From contig NZ_LQIK01000031.1 of assembly GCF_001499855.1 (NCBI RefSeq), forward strand, positions 124,001 to 188,000: a DNA stretch of 64,000 nucleotides, given 5' to 3'. The translations under genes were made by a program, and so were the position numbers. Positions 51,750-62,872 of this stretch are shown here, piece by piece; position 1 is the stretch's first letter; each line of letters opens with the position of its first letter. This DNA is from Mycobacterium sp. GA-0227b. Lineage in GTDB: Bacteria; Actinomycetota; Actinomycetes; Mycobacteriales; Mycobacteriaceae. A model generated the notes under the pieces. The model was not told where the DNA came from and did no database searches. It saw nothing but the letters and a program-made list of their open reading frames with translations.

Positions 51750-52992
51750 GCGAGTAGCGAATCGGGAGGTGCTTGAGGCCGCCGACGAAGGTGGTGGCGG
51801 TCAGTTCGGGGGCGCCGGCCAACTCGATCGACTCCAGGCGGGGGATGAGTTCGGTGAAGAAGCTGTTCATCTCCATCCGCGCCAGCGCGGCGCCGAGACA
51901 GAAGTGCACGCCGTAGCCGAATGAGACGTGTTTGTTCGGGTCGCGGCCGACGTCGAAGCGAAACGGCTCGTCGAACACCTCTTCGTCTCGGTTGCCGGAA
52001 ACGTAAGCGAGGTAAACGGATTCACCCTTGGCGATGTTCACACCCCTGACCTCGGTGTCCTCGGCTGCAGTGCGCATGAACTCCTTGACCGGCGTCGACC
52101 ACCGGATCATCTCCTCGACGGCTGTCGGCATCAGGTCCGGATCGTGCCGCAGCCGGTCCAGTTCGTCGGGGTTCTCGATCAGAGCGTGCAGCCCGCCGGA
52201 AATGGCGTCCTTGGTGGTGTCGTGCCCGGCACTGGCGACGATCACGTAGTAGGACGCGGTGTCCATGTCCGACAACGGTTCACCGTCGATGCGGCCGTTC
52301 GCGATCGCCGACGCGAGGTCCTCGGTCGGGTTGGCCCGCCGCGACGCGGTGAGCTTGGCGAAATAGTTGAAGAAGTCTGCGAGCACCGCGAGCATGTCCT
52401 CGGGTTTCTGGCCGCGCTGGAACTCCTCGTCGTCGCCGCCGAACATCTCCTGGGTGAGCATGTGCATGCGGGGGAAGTCCTCTTCGGGCAGGCCGAGTAG
52501 CGACATGATCACGTAGAGCGGGAAGTTCACCGCGATCTCGGTGACGAAGTCGCACTCCGGACCGATCTCGCGCATCCTGTCGACGTAGCGTTTGGCCAGT
52601 TCGTCGACGCGGACCTTCAACGCGCGCATCGCCTTGGGGCGGAACCAGTCCGCGCCGATCGCACGCACTTTGCGGTGGTGCGGGTCGTCCATGTGGATCA
52701 GCGTCCGCAGCCCGATACCCGCCTCCAATTGCGCCTTCAGGACGTCGTCGGCCTCGGCCGTCGCGAGCAACGGCCGCGGCTCGGACAGCCAGAGGTTGTT
52801 GTCGCGCTCGATGGTCATGATGTCGGCGTGCTTGGTGATCGCCCAGAACGGCCGGTAGGGCGGGTTGTCGACCCACGCCACCGGATTGTTGGCCCGCAGA
52901 TACGACAGCGCCTCGTGGAGTCGCGCGTCGTCGGCGTAGCCCTTCGGGTCGGCCAGTACCTTCGCGGCGTCATCCATCGTCGGGGTGCTCAT
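51742..52992 (-). CDS. Cytochrome P450
   Basis: 416 residues, soluble bacterial class. The I-helix oxygen-binding motif is SAGHDTTKDAI, and ExxR is seen in VEEMIRW with the following segment. The heme-binding loop is FGYGVHFCLGAALARME with thiolate Cys365. ATG 52992 has AAGGAG 5 nt upstream; earlier codons lack a site. A redox partner gene (ferredoxin reductase) lies at 40613-41788, but no ferredoxin is seen. The substrate is unknown; position next to the mycofactocin genes and near an SDR with a KstR-type box allows a guess at lipid or steroid hydroxylation. The gene ends inside the TetR gene (8-bp overlap). Confidence 0.92.
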   Translation of the reverse strand: MSTPTMDDAAKVLADPKGYADDARLHEALSYLRANNPVAWVDNPPYRPFWAITKHADIMTIERDNNLWLSEPRPLLATAEADDVLKAQLEAGIGLRTLIHMDDPHHRKVRAIGADWFRPKAMRALKVRVDELAKRYVDRMREIGPECDFVTEIAVNFPLYVIMSLLGLPEEDFPRMHMLTQEMFGGDDEEFQRGQKPEDMLAVLADFFNYFAKLTASRRANPTEDLASAIANGRIDGEPLSDMDTASYYVIVASAGHDTTKDAISGGLHALIENPDELDRLRHDPDLMPTAVEEMIRWSTPVKEFMRTAAEDTEVRGVNIAKGESVYLAYVSGNRDEEVFDEPFRFDVGRDPNKHVSFGYGVHFCLGAALARMEMNSFFTELIPRLESIELAGAPELTATTFVGGLKHLPIRYSLR

Positions 52993-53023
52993 CGGGGCTC
53001 CTTCACTGCCGGGCTGCGGACAA

Positions 53024-53041
53024 ACTTGACGCGTGTCAAGT
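53024..53041. promoter_or_regulatory. Palindromic operator upstream of P450
   Basis: ACTTGAC (53024-53030), GCGT, GTCAAGT (53035-53041). The 7-bp arms are perfect inverted copies. It lies 32 bp upstream of the P450 start and 70 bp upstream of the divergent carboxylesterase start. A TetR dimer site is likely, and the adjacent TetR is the first candidate. Confidence 0.65.
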
Positions 53042-53110
53042 CGACAGTCTATGTGACGGGCGCCACGTCGCAAAGGGCCGCGGCCAACTTGCTCAGTAGG
53101 CTCGGCGTTC

Positions 53111-54688
53111 GTGCCCTTGCGATGCCCCCGTCGACTCCGGGCGACCGCGGTGCTGTTCGCCGTCGCGGGTCTGCTCGCGGGATGCGCGGGCAAAGAAACG
53201 GCCGCCGAAGGTGTGCCCGTCGATCCCGGGGTGACGCAGACCGCTGCGGGTGCGGTCCGCGGGACCGTCGCCGCCGATCATCGGTACTTCGCCGGAATCC
53301 CCTACGCCGCAGCACCAGTCGGCGCGTTACGTTGGCAACCGCCGGCACCGGTCGCCCCCTGGACGGGATTCCGCGACGCGACCCGCCCGGGCGCGCGCTG
53401 CATCCAGGACACGAGTTCCGACGTCGACCATCGTCCGCCCAGCGAGGACTGCCTGACCCTCAACGTCTGGACGCCGCCACCCGCCGGCGACGCGAGGCCG
53501 GTGATGGTATGGATCCACGGCGGCAGCTTTTTGAACGGCAGCGGCGACATCTACCGGGCGCGGCAGCTGGCCAGTCGCGGTGTCGTCGTCGTCACGATGA
53601 ACTACCGCCTCGGCGCCCTCGGCTTCCTCGCCCACCCTGCATTCGGTTCCGACGGTGACGTCGGCAACTACGGGTTGGCCGACCAACAGGCGGCGCTGCG
53701 CTGGGTGCGCGACAACATCGCCGAATTCGGCGGCGATCCGGACAAAGTCACGATCGCGGGCGAATCGGCGGGCGGAATGGCGGTGTGTGACCACCTCGTC
53801 GCACCCGGGTCCCAGGGCCTGTTCAGCGCGGCGATCATCCAGAGCGCGCCGTGTCAGGCGCAATACGACCTGCCGGCCGCACAGCAGGCCAGCACCGCTT
53901 ACGCCGCCGGAATCGGATGCGCCGATCCGCTTGTCGCCGCGCAGTGTCTTCGCTCGCTGCCCGCGGACCGATTCCGGGCCCCGTTGACGTATGCCGGGTT
54001 CGGGACCGAACGAGTGAGCGGCCCGGTGGCGGGAACCCCTGCGCTGCCGGAGAATTCGTTCTCCGCGATCACCAGCGGGAAGGCCGCCCGGGTGCCGGTC
54101 ATGATCGGCACCACCGAAGACGAGTTCGCGTTGTTCGCAGCGTTGCAGTTTCTGCGCGGGCGCCCGTTCGACGCCGCCCACTACCCGGAACTGCTCGCCG
54201 AGGTCTTCGGGCCGCACGCGGCCGCCGTGTCGGCGCACTACCCGCCCGACCGGTACGGCGGCAACGTCGCACTGGCCTACTCGGCAGCCGTGACGGCGGC
54301 CGACTTCGCCTGCGTGGCCGACCGGATGGCCGATGCACTGTCCGGCCAACCCGTCTACGCCTACGAGTTCGCCGACGACGAGGCGCCGGCGCCAGAGCCG
54401 TTGCGCGAAGCGCCGTTCCCGGTCGGGGCCGCCCATTCGCTCGAGCTGCGGTATCTGTTCGACGTCGGCGGCGCGCCCCCGCTGAGCCCCGCCCAACAGC
54501 GGCTGTCCGACCAAATGCTCGACTACTGGGCGCGATTCGTCGCGACCGGTTCACCGGGGCCGGACTGGCCGGAACTCACGACAGCGCAGGCGGGTGAGCG
54601 AATGCGGTTGCAACCGGACGCCAGCCACGTCGTCACCGACTTCGAACAGCGGCATCAGTGCGCGTTCTGGGAGAGCCTGCCGAGCTGA
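53111..54688 (+). CDS. Type-B carboxylesterase lipoprotein
   Basis: 525 residues. The lipoprotein signal ends in LLAGC (Cys25). Carboxylesterase type-B motifs are RYFAGIPYAAAPVGALRW, EDCLTLNVWTPP, VWIHGGSF, the nucleophile GESAGG (Ser219), a TEDEF glutamate region and the likely catalytic His in GAAHSLELRYLF. Likely an envelope-bound esterase for lipids or xenobiotic esters. GTG 53111 lies 8 nt after a TAGGCT -10 (53097-53102), suggesting a leaderless transcript. Divergent from the P450, sharing the intergenic palindrome. Confidence 0.88.
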   Translation: MPLRCPRRLRATAVLFAVAGLLAGCAGKETAAEGVPVDPGVTQTAAGAVRGTVAADHRYFAGIPYAAAPVGALRWQPPAPVAPWTGFRDATRPGARCIQDTSSDVDHRPPSEDCLTLNVWTPPPAGDARPVMVWIHGGSFLNGSGDIYRARQLASRGVVVVTMNYRLGALGFLAHPAFGSDGDVGNYGLADQQAALRWVRDNIAEFGGDPDKVTIAGESAGGMAVCDHLVAPGSQGLFSAAIIQSAPCQAQYDLPAAQQASTAYAAGIGCADPLVAAQCLRSLPADRFRAPLTYAGFGTERVSGPVAGTPALPENSFSAITSGKAARVPVMIGTTEDEFALFAALQFLRGRPFDAAHYPELLAEVFGPHAAAVSAHYPPDRYGGNVALAYSAAVTAADFACVADRMADALSGQPVYAYEFADDEAPAPEPLREAPFPVGAAHSLELRYLFDVGGAPPLSPAQQRLSDQMLDYWARFVATGSPGPDWPELTTAQAGERMRLQPDASHVVTDFEQRHQCAFWESLPS

Positions 54689-54699
54689 GCCGGCGATGA

Positions 54700-55173
54700 T
54701 CAGGCGGGTGTGACCCAGCAGGTGATGTCGGCGTGTACGACCTCGGTGCCGGCCCGGTCCACCACGCTCACGGGCACCACGACATCGGCGCCTTCGGTGA
54801 TCGAGCTGAAGTCCGGCGGCGCCAGGCGCGCCTGGGCGCGCAGCGACGTGGTCGCCTTGTCCAGATATTCGACGTTCATCGCCTTGGGGATCCAGCGGTG
54901 GCTGGTCGGCACGGTGGCCTCCATCAACATGCCCATCGCCATTTCGGCGGCGTTGCACGACGCGATTGCGTGCACCGTGCGCAGGTGGTTGTGGATGAAG
55001 AACCACTTGGGCACCCTGACCTCGGCGTAGCCGGGTTCGATTCGCACGACGTGCGGGACGATGGAGGCGAAATACGGCACCCGCGCGATCGCCGCGGCCG
55101 AGAACAGCCGGGTGCCGCCCGGCATCGCGGACAGGCGTTTCCATGCACGGTATGTGGAGGTCGGGGCGGCCAT
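54700..55173 (-). CDS. DUF4442 hotdog-fold protein
   Basis: 157 residues of the DUF4442/PaaI-like thioesterase superfamily: PHVVRIEPGYAEVRVPKWFFIHNHLRTVHAIASCNAAEMAMGMLMEATVP carries the hotdog helix and a potential catalytic Asn/His region. Acts probably on acyl-CoA or acyl-ACP, but no catalytic proof is visible. A TAAGGT -10 lies 8 nt upstream of the ATG on the minus strand, so the transcript is likely leaderless. An inverted repeat CTTAC-GTAAG (55184-55199) overlaps that box. Confidence 0.75.
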   Translation of the reverse strand: MAAPTSTYRAWKRLSAMPGGTRLFSAAAIARVPYFASIVPHVVRIEPGYAEVRVPKWFFIHNHLRTVHAIASCNAAEMAMGMLMEATVPTSHRWIPKAMNVEYLDKATTSLRAQARLAPPDFSSITEGADVVVPVSVVDRAGTEVVHADITCWVTPA

Positions 55174-55535
55174 GTGGGAGTACCTTACTCACCGGTAAGA
55201 TGATGTCGGCGCGGCGACACCGGCGTCGCCGGGTTTCCCGTGGCCAGGGATTTGGAGCGTGCCGTTTTCTAGGGCATACTGTTCGGGTTGCCTTGAGCCG
55301 GGACGGTGCCTGTTCGGACCGCGTGGCCGGGGCATACGACCGGCGCCCAACCGGGCGCATCCGGTGCCATTCTCGATCGTGACGATTTTCGCCGCGGACG
55401 AGTGTGCGTGCGGGCGACACACCCGACCGCGGGGACCGGTGGACCACAGACAGAAGAACAGCGGCGGCATAGCAGCGCGAGGCTCGATTGCCGGCGGCCC
55501 GATTTCGGGCCCTGTATGAGTGAGGTAGGAGAAGC
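55174..55535 (+). promoter_or_regulatory. S10 operon promoter and leader region; divergent DUF4442 promoter
   Basis: 362 bp without a gene. On the minus strand: the DUF4442 -10 box (55182-55187) with the inverted repeat CTTACTCACCGGTAAG (55184-55199). On the plus strand: TTGGAG (55252-55257), 17 bp, CATACT (55275-55280), then a leader of about 250 nt. It contains 55414-55434, a motif almost identical to the rpsL leader at 31287-31307. Confidence 0.6.
55252..55280 (+). promoter_or_regulatory. SigA-type promoter of the S10 operon
   Basis: TTGGAG, 17 bp, CATACT. An alternative -10 TACTGT (55277-55282), the same hexamer as at rpoB, has a 19-bp spacing. Confidence 0.55.
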
Positions 55536-55841
55536 GTGGCGGGACAGAAGATCCGCATCAGGCTCAAGGCCTACGACCACGAGGCGATTGACGCCTCGGC
55601 GCGCAAGATCGTGGAAACGGTCACCAGAACCGGCGCCAGCGTGGTCGGCCCTGTGCCGCTGCCGACCGAGAAGAACGTGTACTGCGTCATCCGGTCCCCG
55701 CACAAGTACAAGGACTCGCGGGAGCACTTCGAGATGCGCACCCACAAGCGGCTGATCGACATCCTCGACCCCACGCCGAAGACGGTCGACGCGCTCATGC
55801 GCATCGATCTGCCGGCCAGCGTCGACGTCAACATTCAGTAG
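55536..55841 (+). CDS. rpsJ: 30S ribosomal protein S10
   Basis: 101 residues: [42 protein letters not shown] and [23 protein letters not shown]. Part of the 30S head and partner of NusB in antitermination. GTG start with GTAGGAGAA upstream. First gene of the S10 operon, with a leader of about 250 nt. Normal length. Confidence 0.98.
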
Positions 55842-55857
55842 GAGATTCCAGAAAACC

Positions 55858-56511
55858 ATGGCGAGAAAAGGAATTCTGGGCACCAAGCTGGGCATGACGC
55901 AGGTGTTCGACGAGAACAACCGGGTCGTGCCGGTGACGGTCGTCAAGGCCGGGCCCAATGTTGTGACGCGCATCCGCACGACGGAGCGTGACGGCTACAG
56001 CGCGGTGCAGCTGGCCTACGGCGAGATCAGCCCGCGCAAAGTGAACAAGCCTGTGACAGGGCAGTATTCGGCCGCCGGGGTCAACCCGCGCCGGCATCTG
56101 GCGGAGCTGCGGCTCGATGACGAGGCCGCCGCTGCTGAATACGAGATCGGTCAGGAGCTGACCGCCGAGATCTTCGCCGACGGCACCTACGTCGACGTGA
56201 CCGGCACCAGCAAGGGCAAGGGCTTCGCCGGCACGATGAAGCGCCACGGCTTCCGTGGCCAAGGTGCCAGCCACGGCGCCCAGGCGGTGCACCGCCGCCC
56301 CGGCTCCATCGGTGGCTGCGCCACCCCGGGCCGGGTGTTCAAGGGCACTCGGATGTCCGGGCGGATGGGCAACGACCGGGTGACGACGCAGAACCTGCTG
56401 GTGCACAAGGTCGATGCCGAGAATGGCGTGCTGCTCATCAAGGGCGCCATCCCCGGCCGCAACGGCGGGCTCGTGATGGTCCGCAGCGCAATCAAGCGAG
56501 GCGAGAAGTAA
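55858..56511 (+). CDS. rplC: 50S ribosomal protein L3
   Basis: 217 residues: [20 protein letters not shown] at the start and [44 protein letters not shown] as the long loop that reaches the peptidyl transferase centre. Assembly initiator protein. ATG with AGGAG about 12 nt upstream. The stop overlaps the rplD start (TAATG). Confidence 0.98.
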   Translation: MARKGILGTKLGMTQVFDENNRVVPVTVVKAGPNVVTRIRTTERDGYSAVQLAYGEISPRKVNKPVTGQYSAAGVNPRRHLAELRLDDEAAAAEYEIGQELTAEIFADGTYVDVTGTSKGKGFAGTMKRHGFRGQGASHGAQAVHRRPGSIGGCATPGRVFKGTRMSGRMGNDRVTTQNLLVHKVDAENGVLLIKGAIPGRNGGLVMVRSAIKRGEK

Positions 56512-57179
56512 TGGCTGCCGAAAAGACACTCAAGATCGACGTCCACACCCCGGGCGGTACGAAGGACGGCTCGGTAGAACTACCGGCCGAGCTCTTCGAT
56601 GTCGAGGCGAACATCGCGTTGATGCACCAGGTGGTGACGGCGCAGCTGGCCGCGGCGCGGCAGGGCACCCACTCGACAAAGACGCGCGGTGAGATTTCCG
56701 GCGGCGGCAAGAAGCCGTACCGGCAGAAGGGCACCGGCCGCGCCCGGCAGGGCTCGACCCGGGCGCCGCAGTTCGCCGGCGGCGGCACGGTGCACGGCCC
56801 CAAACCGCGTGACTACAGCGAGCGCACTCCGAAGAAGATGATCCGCGCAGCGCTGCGAGGAGCCCTGTCGGACCGGGCCCGCAACGGCCGTATCCATGCG
56901 GTCACGGAGCTGATCGAGGGCCAGACGCCGTCGACCAAGAGCGCCAAGGCGTTCCTTGCCACGCTCACCGATCGCAAGCAGGTGCTGGTCGTGATCGGCC
57001 GGACCGATGAGACGGGTGCCAAGAGCGTGCGCAACCTCCCCGGCGTGCACGTGATCTCACCGGATCAGCTCAACACCCACGACGTGCTGAAGGCCGATGA
57101 CGTGGTGTTCAGCGTGGAAGCGCTGAACAGCTACATCAGCGCGAATACCAAGAAGGACAAAGAGGAGGTGTCGGCCTGA
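56511..57179 (+). CDS. rplD: 50S ribosomal protein L4
   Basis: 222 residues. The extended loop into the exit tunnel is seen as [43 protein letters not shown], which is also the site of macrolide-resistance mutations in other bacteria. Globular domain: [34 protein letters not shown]. In E. coli L4 represses the S10 operon through the leader; whether this applies here is unknown. Start and stop overlap the neighbours. Confidence 0.98.
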   Translation: MAAEKTLKIDVHTPGGTKDGSVELPAELFDVEANIALMHQVVTAQLAAARQGTHSTKTRGEISGGGKKPYRQKGTGRARQGSTRAPQFAGGGTVHGPKPRDYSERTPKKMIRAALRGALSDRARNGRIHAVTELIEGQTPSTKSAKAFLATLTDRKQVLVVIGRTDETGAKSVRNLPGVHVISPDQLNTHDVLKADDVVFSVEALNSYISANTKKDKEEVSA

Positions 57180-57481
57180 TGGCGACCGTCACTGACCCCC
57201 GCGACATCATCTTGTCCCCGGTCATCTCCGAGAAGTCCTACGGGTTGATCGAAGACAACGTGTACACGTTCATCGTGCACCCCGACTCGAACAAGACGCA
57301 GATCAAGATCGCGGTGGAGAAGATCTTCGGCGTCAAGGTCGATTCGGTGAACACCGCGAACCGGCAGGGCAAGCGCAAGCGCACCCGCACCGGCTACGGC
57401 AAGCGCAAGAACACCAAGCGCGCCATCGTGACGCTGGCCGCGGGCAGCAAGCCCATCGACCTGTTCGGAGCACCGGCTTGA
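57179..57481 (+). CDS. rplW: 50S ribosomal protein L23
   Basis: 100 residues: [81 protein letters not shown]. Sits at the tunnel exit and docks trigger factor and SRP. Overlaps the rplD stop. Confidence 0.98.
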   Translation: MATVTDPRDIILSPVISEKSYGLIEDNVYTFIVHPDSNKTQIKIAVEKIFGVKVDSVNTANRQGKRKRTRTGYGKRKNTKRAIVTLAAGSKPIDLFGAPA

Positions 57482-57519
57482 TTTTTTCAGGCCGGCGACG
57501 GAGGAAGACCTAGAGAATC

Positions 57520-58356
57520 ATGGCAATTCGCAAGTACAAGCCGACGACCCCCGGTCGCCGCGGTGCCAGCGTCTCCGACTTCGCTGAGATCACTCGCGAC
57601 CATCCGGAGAAGTCGCTGGTTCGGCCGCTGCACGGCAAGGGCGGGCGAAACGCCCACGGCCGCATCACGACACGGCACAAGGGCGGCGGGCACAAGCGCG
57701 CCTACCGGGTGATCGACTTCCGGCGCAACGACAAGGACGGTGTCAACGCCAAGGTCGCGCACATCGAGTATGACCCGAACCGCACCGCGAACATCGCGCT
57801 GCTGCACTACTTCGACGGCGAGAAGCGCTACATCATCGCCCCCGAGGGACTCAAGCAGGGCGCCATCGTGGAGTCGGGTCCCAACGCCGACATCAAGGCG
57901 GGCAACAACCTTCCGCTGCGCAACATCCCCGCGGGCACCCTGGTTCACGCGGTGGAGTTGCGTCCCGGCGGCGGCGCCAAGCTCGCCCGGTCCGCCGGCT
58001 CCAGCATCCAGTTGCTGGGCAAGGAAGGCAGCTACGCCTCGCTGCGTATGCCGTCCGGTGAGATCCGCCGCGTCGACGTGCGCTGCCGCGCGACCGTCGG
58101 CGAGGTGGGCAACGCCGAGCAAGCAAACATCAACTGGGGTAAGGCCGGCCGCATGCGGTGGAAGGGTAAGCGCCCCACCGTCCGCGGTGTCGTGATGAAC
58201 CCGGTCGACCACCCGCACGGCGGTGGTGAGGGTAAGACCTCCGGTGGTCGCCACCCGGTGAGCCCGTGGGGTAAGCCGGAGGGCCGTACCCGCAAGCCGA
58301 ACAAGTCGAGCAACAAGCTCATCGTCCGACGCCGGCGCACCGGCAAGAAGCGCTAG
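57520..58356 (+). CDS. rplB: 50S ribosomal protein L2
   Basis: 278 residues: [46 protein letters not shown] and [42 protein letters not shown], with the conserved His near the peptidyl transferase centre. ATG 57520. GGAGGAAGACC lies 14-24 nt upstream, rather far. 38 nt after rplW. Confidence 0.98.
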   Translation: MAIRKYKPTTPGRRGASVSDFAEITRDHPEKSLVRPLHGKGGRNAHGRITTRHKGGGHKRAYRVIDFRRNDKDGVNAKVAHIEYDPNRTANIALLHYFDGEKRYIIAPEGLKQGAIVESGPNADIKAGNNLPLRNIPAGTLVHAVELRPGGGAKLARSAGSSIQLLGKEGSYASLRMPSGEIRRVDVRCRATVGEVGNAEQANINWGKAGRMRWKGKRPTVRGVVMNPVDHPHGGGEGKTSGGRHPVSPWGKPEGRTRKPNKSSNKLIVRRRRTGKKR

Positions 58357-58377
58357 GCCGCGGAAGGAGTAGCAGCG

Positions 58378-58658
58378 ATGCCTCGTAGTTTGAAGAAGGG
58401 TCCGTTCGTCGACGACCATCTGCTCAAGAAGGTCGACGCTCAGAACGAGAAGAACACCAAGCAGGTCATCAAGACCTGGTCACGTCGGTCGACCATCATC
58501 CCCGACTTCATCGGGCACACCTTCGCGGTGCACGACGGCCGCAAGCACGTCCCGGTGTTCGTCACCGAGGCGATGGTCGGGCACAAGCTCGGCGAGTTCG
58601 CGCCGACCCGCACGTTCAAGGGTCACATCAAGGACGACCGGAAGGCTAAGCGCCGGTA

Positions 58659-58659
<1 letters not shown>
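58378..58659 (+). CDS. rpsS: 30S ribosomal protein S19
   Basis: 93 residues: [86 protein letters not shown]. Binds the 30S head with S13. GGAAGGAG upstream of the ATG. Stop overlaps rplV start (TAATG). Confidence 0.98.
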
Positions 58660-60136
<1,477 letters not shown>

Positions 60137-60138
60137 CA

Positions 60139-60555
60139 ATGCTGATTCCCCGCAAGGTCAAGCACCGCAAGCAACATCACCCGAGGCAGCGCGGTATCGC
60201 CAGCGGTGGCACCACGGTGAGCTTCGGTGACTACGGCATCCAGGCACTGGAGCACGCCTACATCACCAACCGGCAGATCGAATCCGCGCGTATCGCGATC
60301 AACCGGCACATCAAGCGTGGCGGCAAGGTGTGGATCAACATCTTCCCGGACCGCCCGTTGACCAAGAAGCCGGCCGAAACCCGCATGGGTTCCGGGAAGG
60401 GTTCGCCGGAGTGGTGGGTGGCCAACGTCAAGCCGGGTCGCGTGCTGTTCGAGCTGAGCTACCCCGATGAGGCGACCGCCCGGGCCGCACTGACCCGCGC
60501 GATCCACAAGCTGCCGATCAAGGCACGCATCGTTACCCGAGAGGAGCACTTCTGA
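60139..60555 (+). CDS. rplP: 50S ribosomal protein L16
   Basis: 138 residues: [105 protein letters not shown]. Positioned near the A-site tRNA. Start 2 nt after rpsC stop; stop overlaps rpmC start. Confidence 0.98.
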   Translation: MLIPRKVKHRKQHHPRQRGIASGGTTVSFGDYGIQALEHAYITNRQIESARIAINRHIKRGGKVWINIFPDRPLTKKPAETRMGSGKGSPEWWVANVKPGRVLFELSYPDEATARAALTRAIHKLPIKARIVTREEHF

Positions 60556-60788
60556 TGGCAGTGGGAGTGACGCCGGGCGAACTGCGCGAGCTGACCGACG
60601 ACGAGTTGAAGGATCGGCTGCGCGAGTCCAAGGAAGAGTTGTTCAACCTGCGCTTCCAGATGGCGACCGGCCAGTTGTCCAACAACCGCCGGCTTCGCAC
60701 GGTGCGTCAGGAGATTGCGCGCGTGTACACGGTGCTGCGTGAACGTGAGTTGGGTCTGGCCTCCGGACCCGTTGGTGAGGATTCGTAA
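60555..60788 (+). CDS. rpmC: 50S ribosomal protein L29
   Basis: 77 residues: [64 protein letters not shown]. Two-helix protein near the tunnel exit, close to L23. Overlaps rplP and rpsQ (TAATG). Confidence 0.98.
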   Translation: MAVGVTPGELRELTDDELKDRLRESKEELFNLRFQMATGQLSNNRRLRTVRQEIARVYTVLRERELGLASGPVGEDS

Positions 60789-61108
60789 TGGCGCAAAAAG
60801 AAAAGAACGACAAAGGCACTCAGGCTGGTCCGCGGCGCACCCCGCGCAAGGAAGAGCAGCGGGGCCGCCGCAAGACGGCCATCGGGTACGTGGTGTCGGA
60901 CAAGATGCAGAAGACCATCGTGGTCGAGCTGGAAGATCGTAAAAGCCATCCGCTGTACGGCAAGATCATCCGCACCACCAAGAAGGTCAAGGCGCACGAC
61001 GAGAACGACGTCGCGGGCATCGGCGACCGCGTGTCGCTGATGGAGACCCGCCCGTTGTCGGCGACCAAGCGCTGGCGGCTCGTGGAGATCCTCGAAAAGG
61101 CCAAATAG
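60788..61108 (+). CDS. rpsQ: 30S ribosomal protein S17 with N-terminal extension
   Basis: 106 residues. The S17 core ([79 protein letters not shown]) begins near residue 28. The first 27 residues are Lys/Arg/Glu-rich, an extension seen in other mycobacteria. Last gene of the operon here, followed by a terminator at 61120-61148, as in M. tuberculosis where S17 also ends the cluster. Confidence 0.96.
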   Translation: MAQKEKNDKGTQAGPRRTPRKEEQRGRRKTAIGYVVSDKMQKTIVVELEDRKSHPLYGKIIRTTKKVKAHDENDVAGIGDRVSLMETRPLSATKRWRLVEILEKAK

Positions 61109-61119
61109 CCCTATTCAGC

Positions 61120-61148
61120 CGAAAGCCCCCGTGACGCGGGGGCTTTCG
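61120..61148 (+). terminator. Terminator of the S10 operon
   Basis: CGAAAGCCCCC (61120-61130) pairs perfectly with GGGGGCTTTCG (61138-61148), 7-nt loop. The 11-bp stem follows 11 nt after the rpsQ stop. The trailing U-run is short. Confidence 0.88.
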
Positions 61149-61195
61149 CGTCCCGCCGACTCCGGTTTTCGCGGGTGATCGCAATGGAGACGACT

Positions 61196-62737
61196 TCAAT
61201 CTTCTACGGGGCGCAGCACCGCCAGTAGGGTCAGCACCAGGATCTTGAAGTCCAGGTGTAGCGACCAGTTGTCGATGTAATAGTTGTCCCATTCGGCCCG
61301 GTCAGCAATCGAGGTCCGTCCCCGGAGGCCGTGCACTTGCGCCCAGCCCGTGACGCCTGCCTTCACCCTGTGCCGCTCGCCGTAGCGCCGCACATGCATC
61401 TCGAACAATTCGACGAACTCGGGGCGTTCGGGACGCGGGCCGACCAGACTCATTTCCCCGCGCAGCACATTGAAGAGTTGAGGCAGCTCATCCAGCGACG
61501 CCTTGCGCATGATCTTGCCTATCCGAGTGCGCCGATCGTCGCCCTCCACTCCGCCAGGTGCCGCGCCTGCCTCCAAGTCAAAACCCGCCTCGGCCGGATC
61601 CTGGAGGCGCATAGTACGAAACTTCAGGCAGCGGAAGACTTTTCCGTCGCGTCCGATCCGCTCCTGACCGAAGAAGATCGGCCCGGGCGAACTGAGTCTG
61701 ACCGCGAGCATCAGCACAATCAACAGAGGAGAGACGAGCACCAGGCCCACCAGGGCAGCCGCCCGGTCGAGGACGTGCTTGACGGCGAACTGCCAGCCTT
61801 TTGGATCCACGCGGGCCAGCACCATCAGAGGTATGCCGCCCAGGTGCTCGATCCTGGTGCCGCTGCCGACGGCGTCCATCAACCGGGGCACCACATGAAC
61901 CCGCATTCCGAGCTGCTGGCCCTGATGGGCGGTCCGTGCCAATTGTTCGTCAGACAACGTCGACGGCGCGATGAGGAGTTCCTCAGCGCGGCAGTAGCGC
62001 GCCGCGCTCTCGAGATTGCCCGTGGTGCCCAGGTACGGCACCCCGGATTCCTCTGCGTCAGTTGGCCGTATGTCGTCCAGCATGCCTGCGGGCCATAGGC
62101 CGTAGTCCGGCACCTGGCGCATCCGGCAGATGAGCTGATGGGCGATCGGTCCGGAGCCGACGATGAGCGCCGGCACACCAACATGGAACTTGCGTCGTAG
62201 CCAGCGGTTGATCAACGACCTGAGCAGGCGGACCGCCGGGATGAGAATGGCCGCGCATACCCAGATCCGCAAGACAACCTCGCTGGGACGGACGTAGGGG
62301 ACGACAACGTCGCCGGCCTCGAAGCGAGGCACAAGCAGCAGCATGATCGTCAACGTCGCCAGAGCGGCCACCGCGATTGACGTCTCCACCGGTTCGAAGT
62401 CGTCGAGAAATCCGTGGTTGAGCTTTTGTCGGTACAGCGACCGGGTGGCCAATACGAGAACCACTACCGGCACGAAGATCCACGAATACAGGGCGATGTT
62501 GCGCTCTTGCTCCAGCTCGCCCGGGATCCACCAATGCGCCAGGAGTACGGCGATGGCGGCGTACAGGGCATCGACCGCCACGGTGATCACCGAGTACCAG
62601 GGGTCGGTGCGAATGCGTTCGAGCCAGCGCGGCAGCGTCGGGACGCCGATTTGGACCGGTTCCGGCGTGGCCTTCAGTCGCGGGATTGTGGGTCGGCTAA
62701 TTGACGGGTCCGACGTCGAACGCGCATCTAGCTGCAT
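61196..62737 (-). CDS. Polyprenyl glycosylphosphotransferase (exopolysaccharide-type initiating sugar transferase)
   Basis: 513 residues. About four or five membrane segments fill residues 45-190. A cytoplasmic Rossmann-like CoA-binding-type domain (VPALIVGSGPIAHQLICRM, YLGTTGNL) comes next. The C-terminal catalytic bacterial sugar transferase domain follows: KFRTMRLQDPAEAGFD, RIGKIMRKASLDELPQLFNVLRGEMSLVGPRPERPEF, GVTGWAQVHGLRGRTSIADRAEWDNYYIDNWSLHLDFKIL. The family moves a sugar-1-phosphate from UDP-sugar to undecaprenyl or decaprenyl phosphate as the first step of a surface polysaccharide. No other polysaccharide genes are visible within the window. It is convergent with the S10 operon. 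Confidence 0.9.
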   Translation of the reverse strand: MQLDARSTSDPSISRPTIPRLKATPEPVQIGVPTLPRWLERIRTDPWYSVITVAVDALYAAIAVLLAHWWIPGELEQERNIALYSWIFVPVVVLVLATRSLYRQKLNHGFLDDFEPVETSIAVAALATLTIMLLLVPRFEAGDVVVPYVRPSEVVLRIWVCAAILIPAVRLLRSLINRWLRRKFHVGVPALIVGSGPIAHQLICRMRQVPDYGLWPAGMLDDIRPTDAEESGVPYLGTTGNLESAARYCRAEELLIAPSTLSDEQLARTAHQGQQLGMRVHVVPRLMDAVGSGTRIEHLGGIPLMVLARVDPKGWQFAVKHVLDRAAALVGLVLVSPLLIVLMLAVRLSSPGPIFFGQERIGRDGKVFRCLKFRTMRLQDPAEAGFDLEAGAAPGGVEGDDRRTRIGKIMRKASLDELPQLFNVLRGEMSLVGPRPERPEFVELFEMHVRRYGERHRVKAGVTGWAQVHGLRGRTSIADRAEWDNYYIDNWSLHLDFKILVLTLLAVLRPVED

Positions 62738-62872
62738 TTACAAACCCCCGAACGGAAGATGGCAACCGATCCTAAATGCGCCGTGCCGAGCCACACAGCC
62801 AAATGAACGGCTCGGTCGCGTCTTTGCCGTCGCAGGGACGGTTACCCCACCCGCCGAGAAACGGGAGACGTC

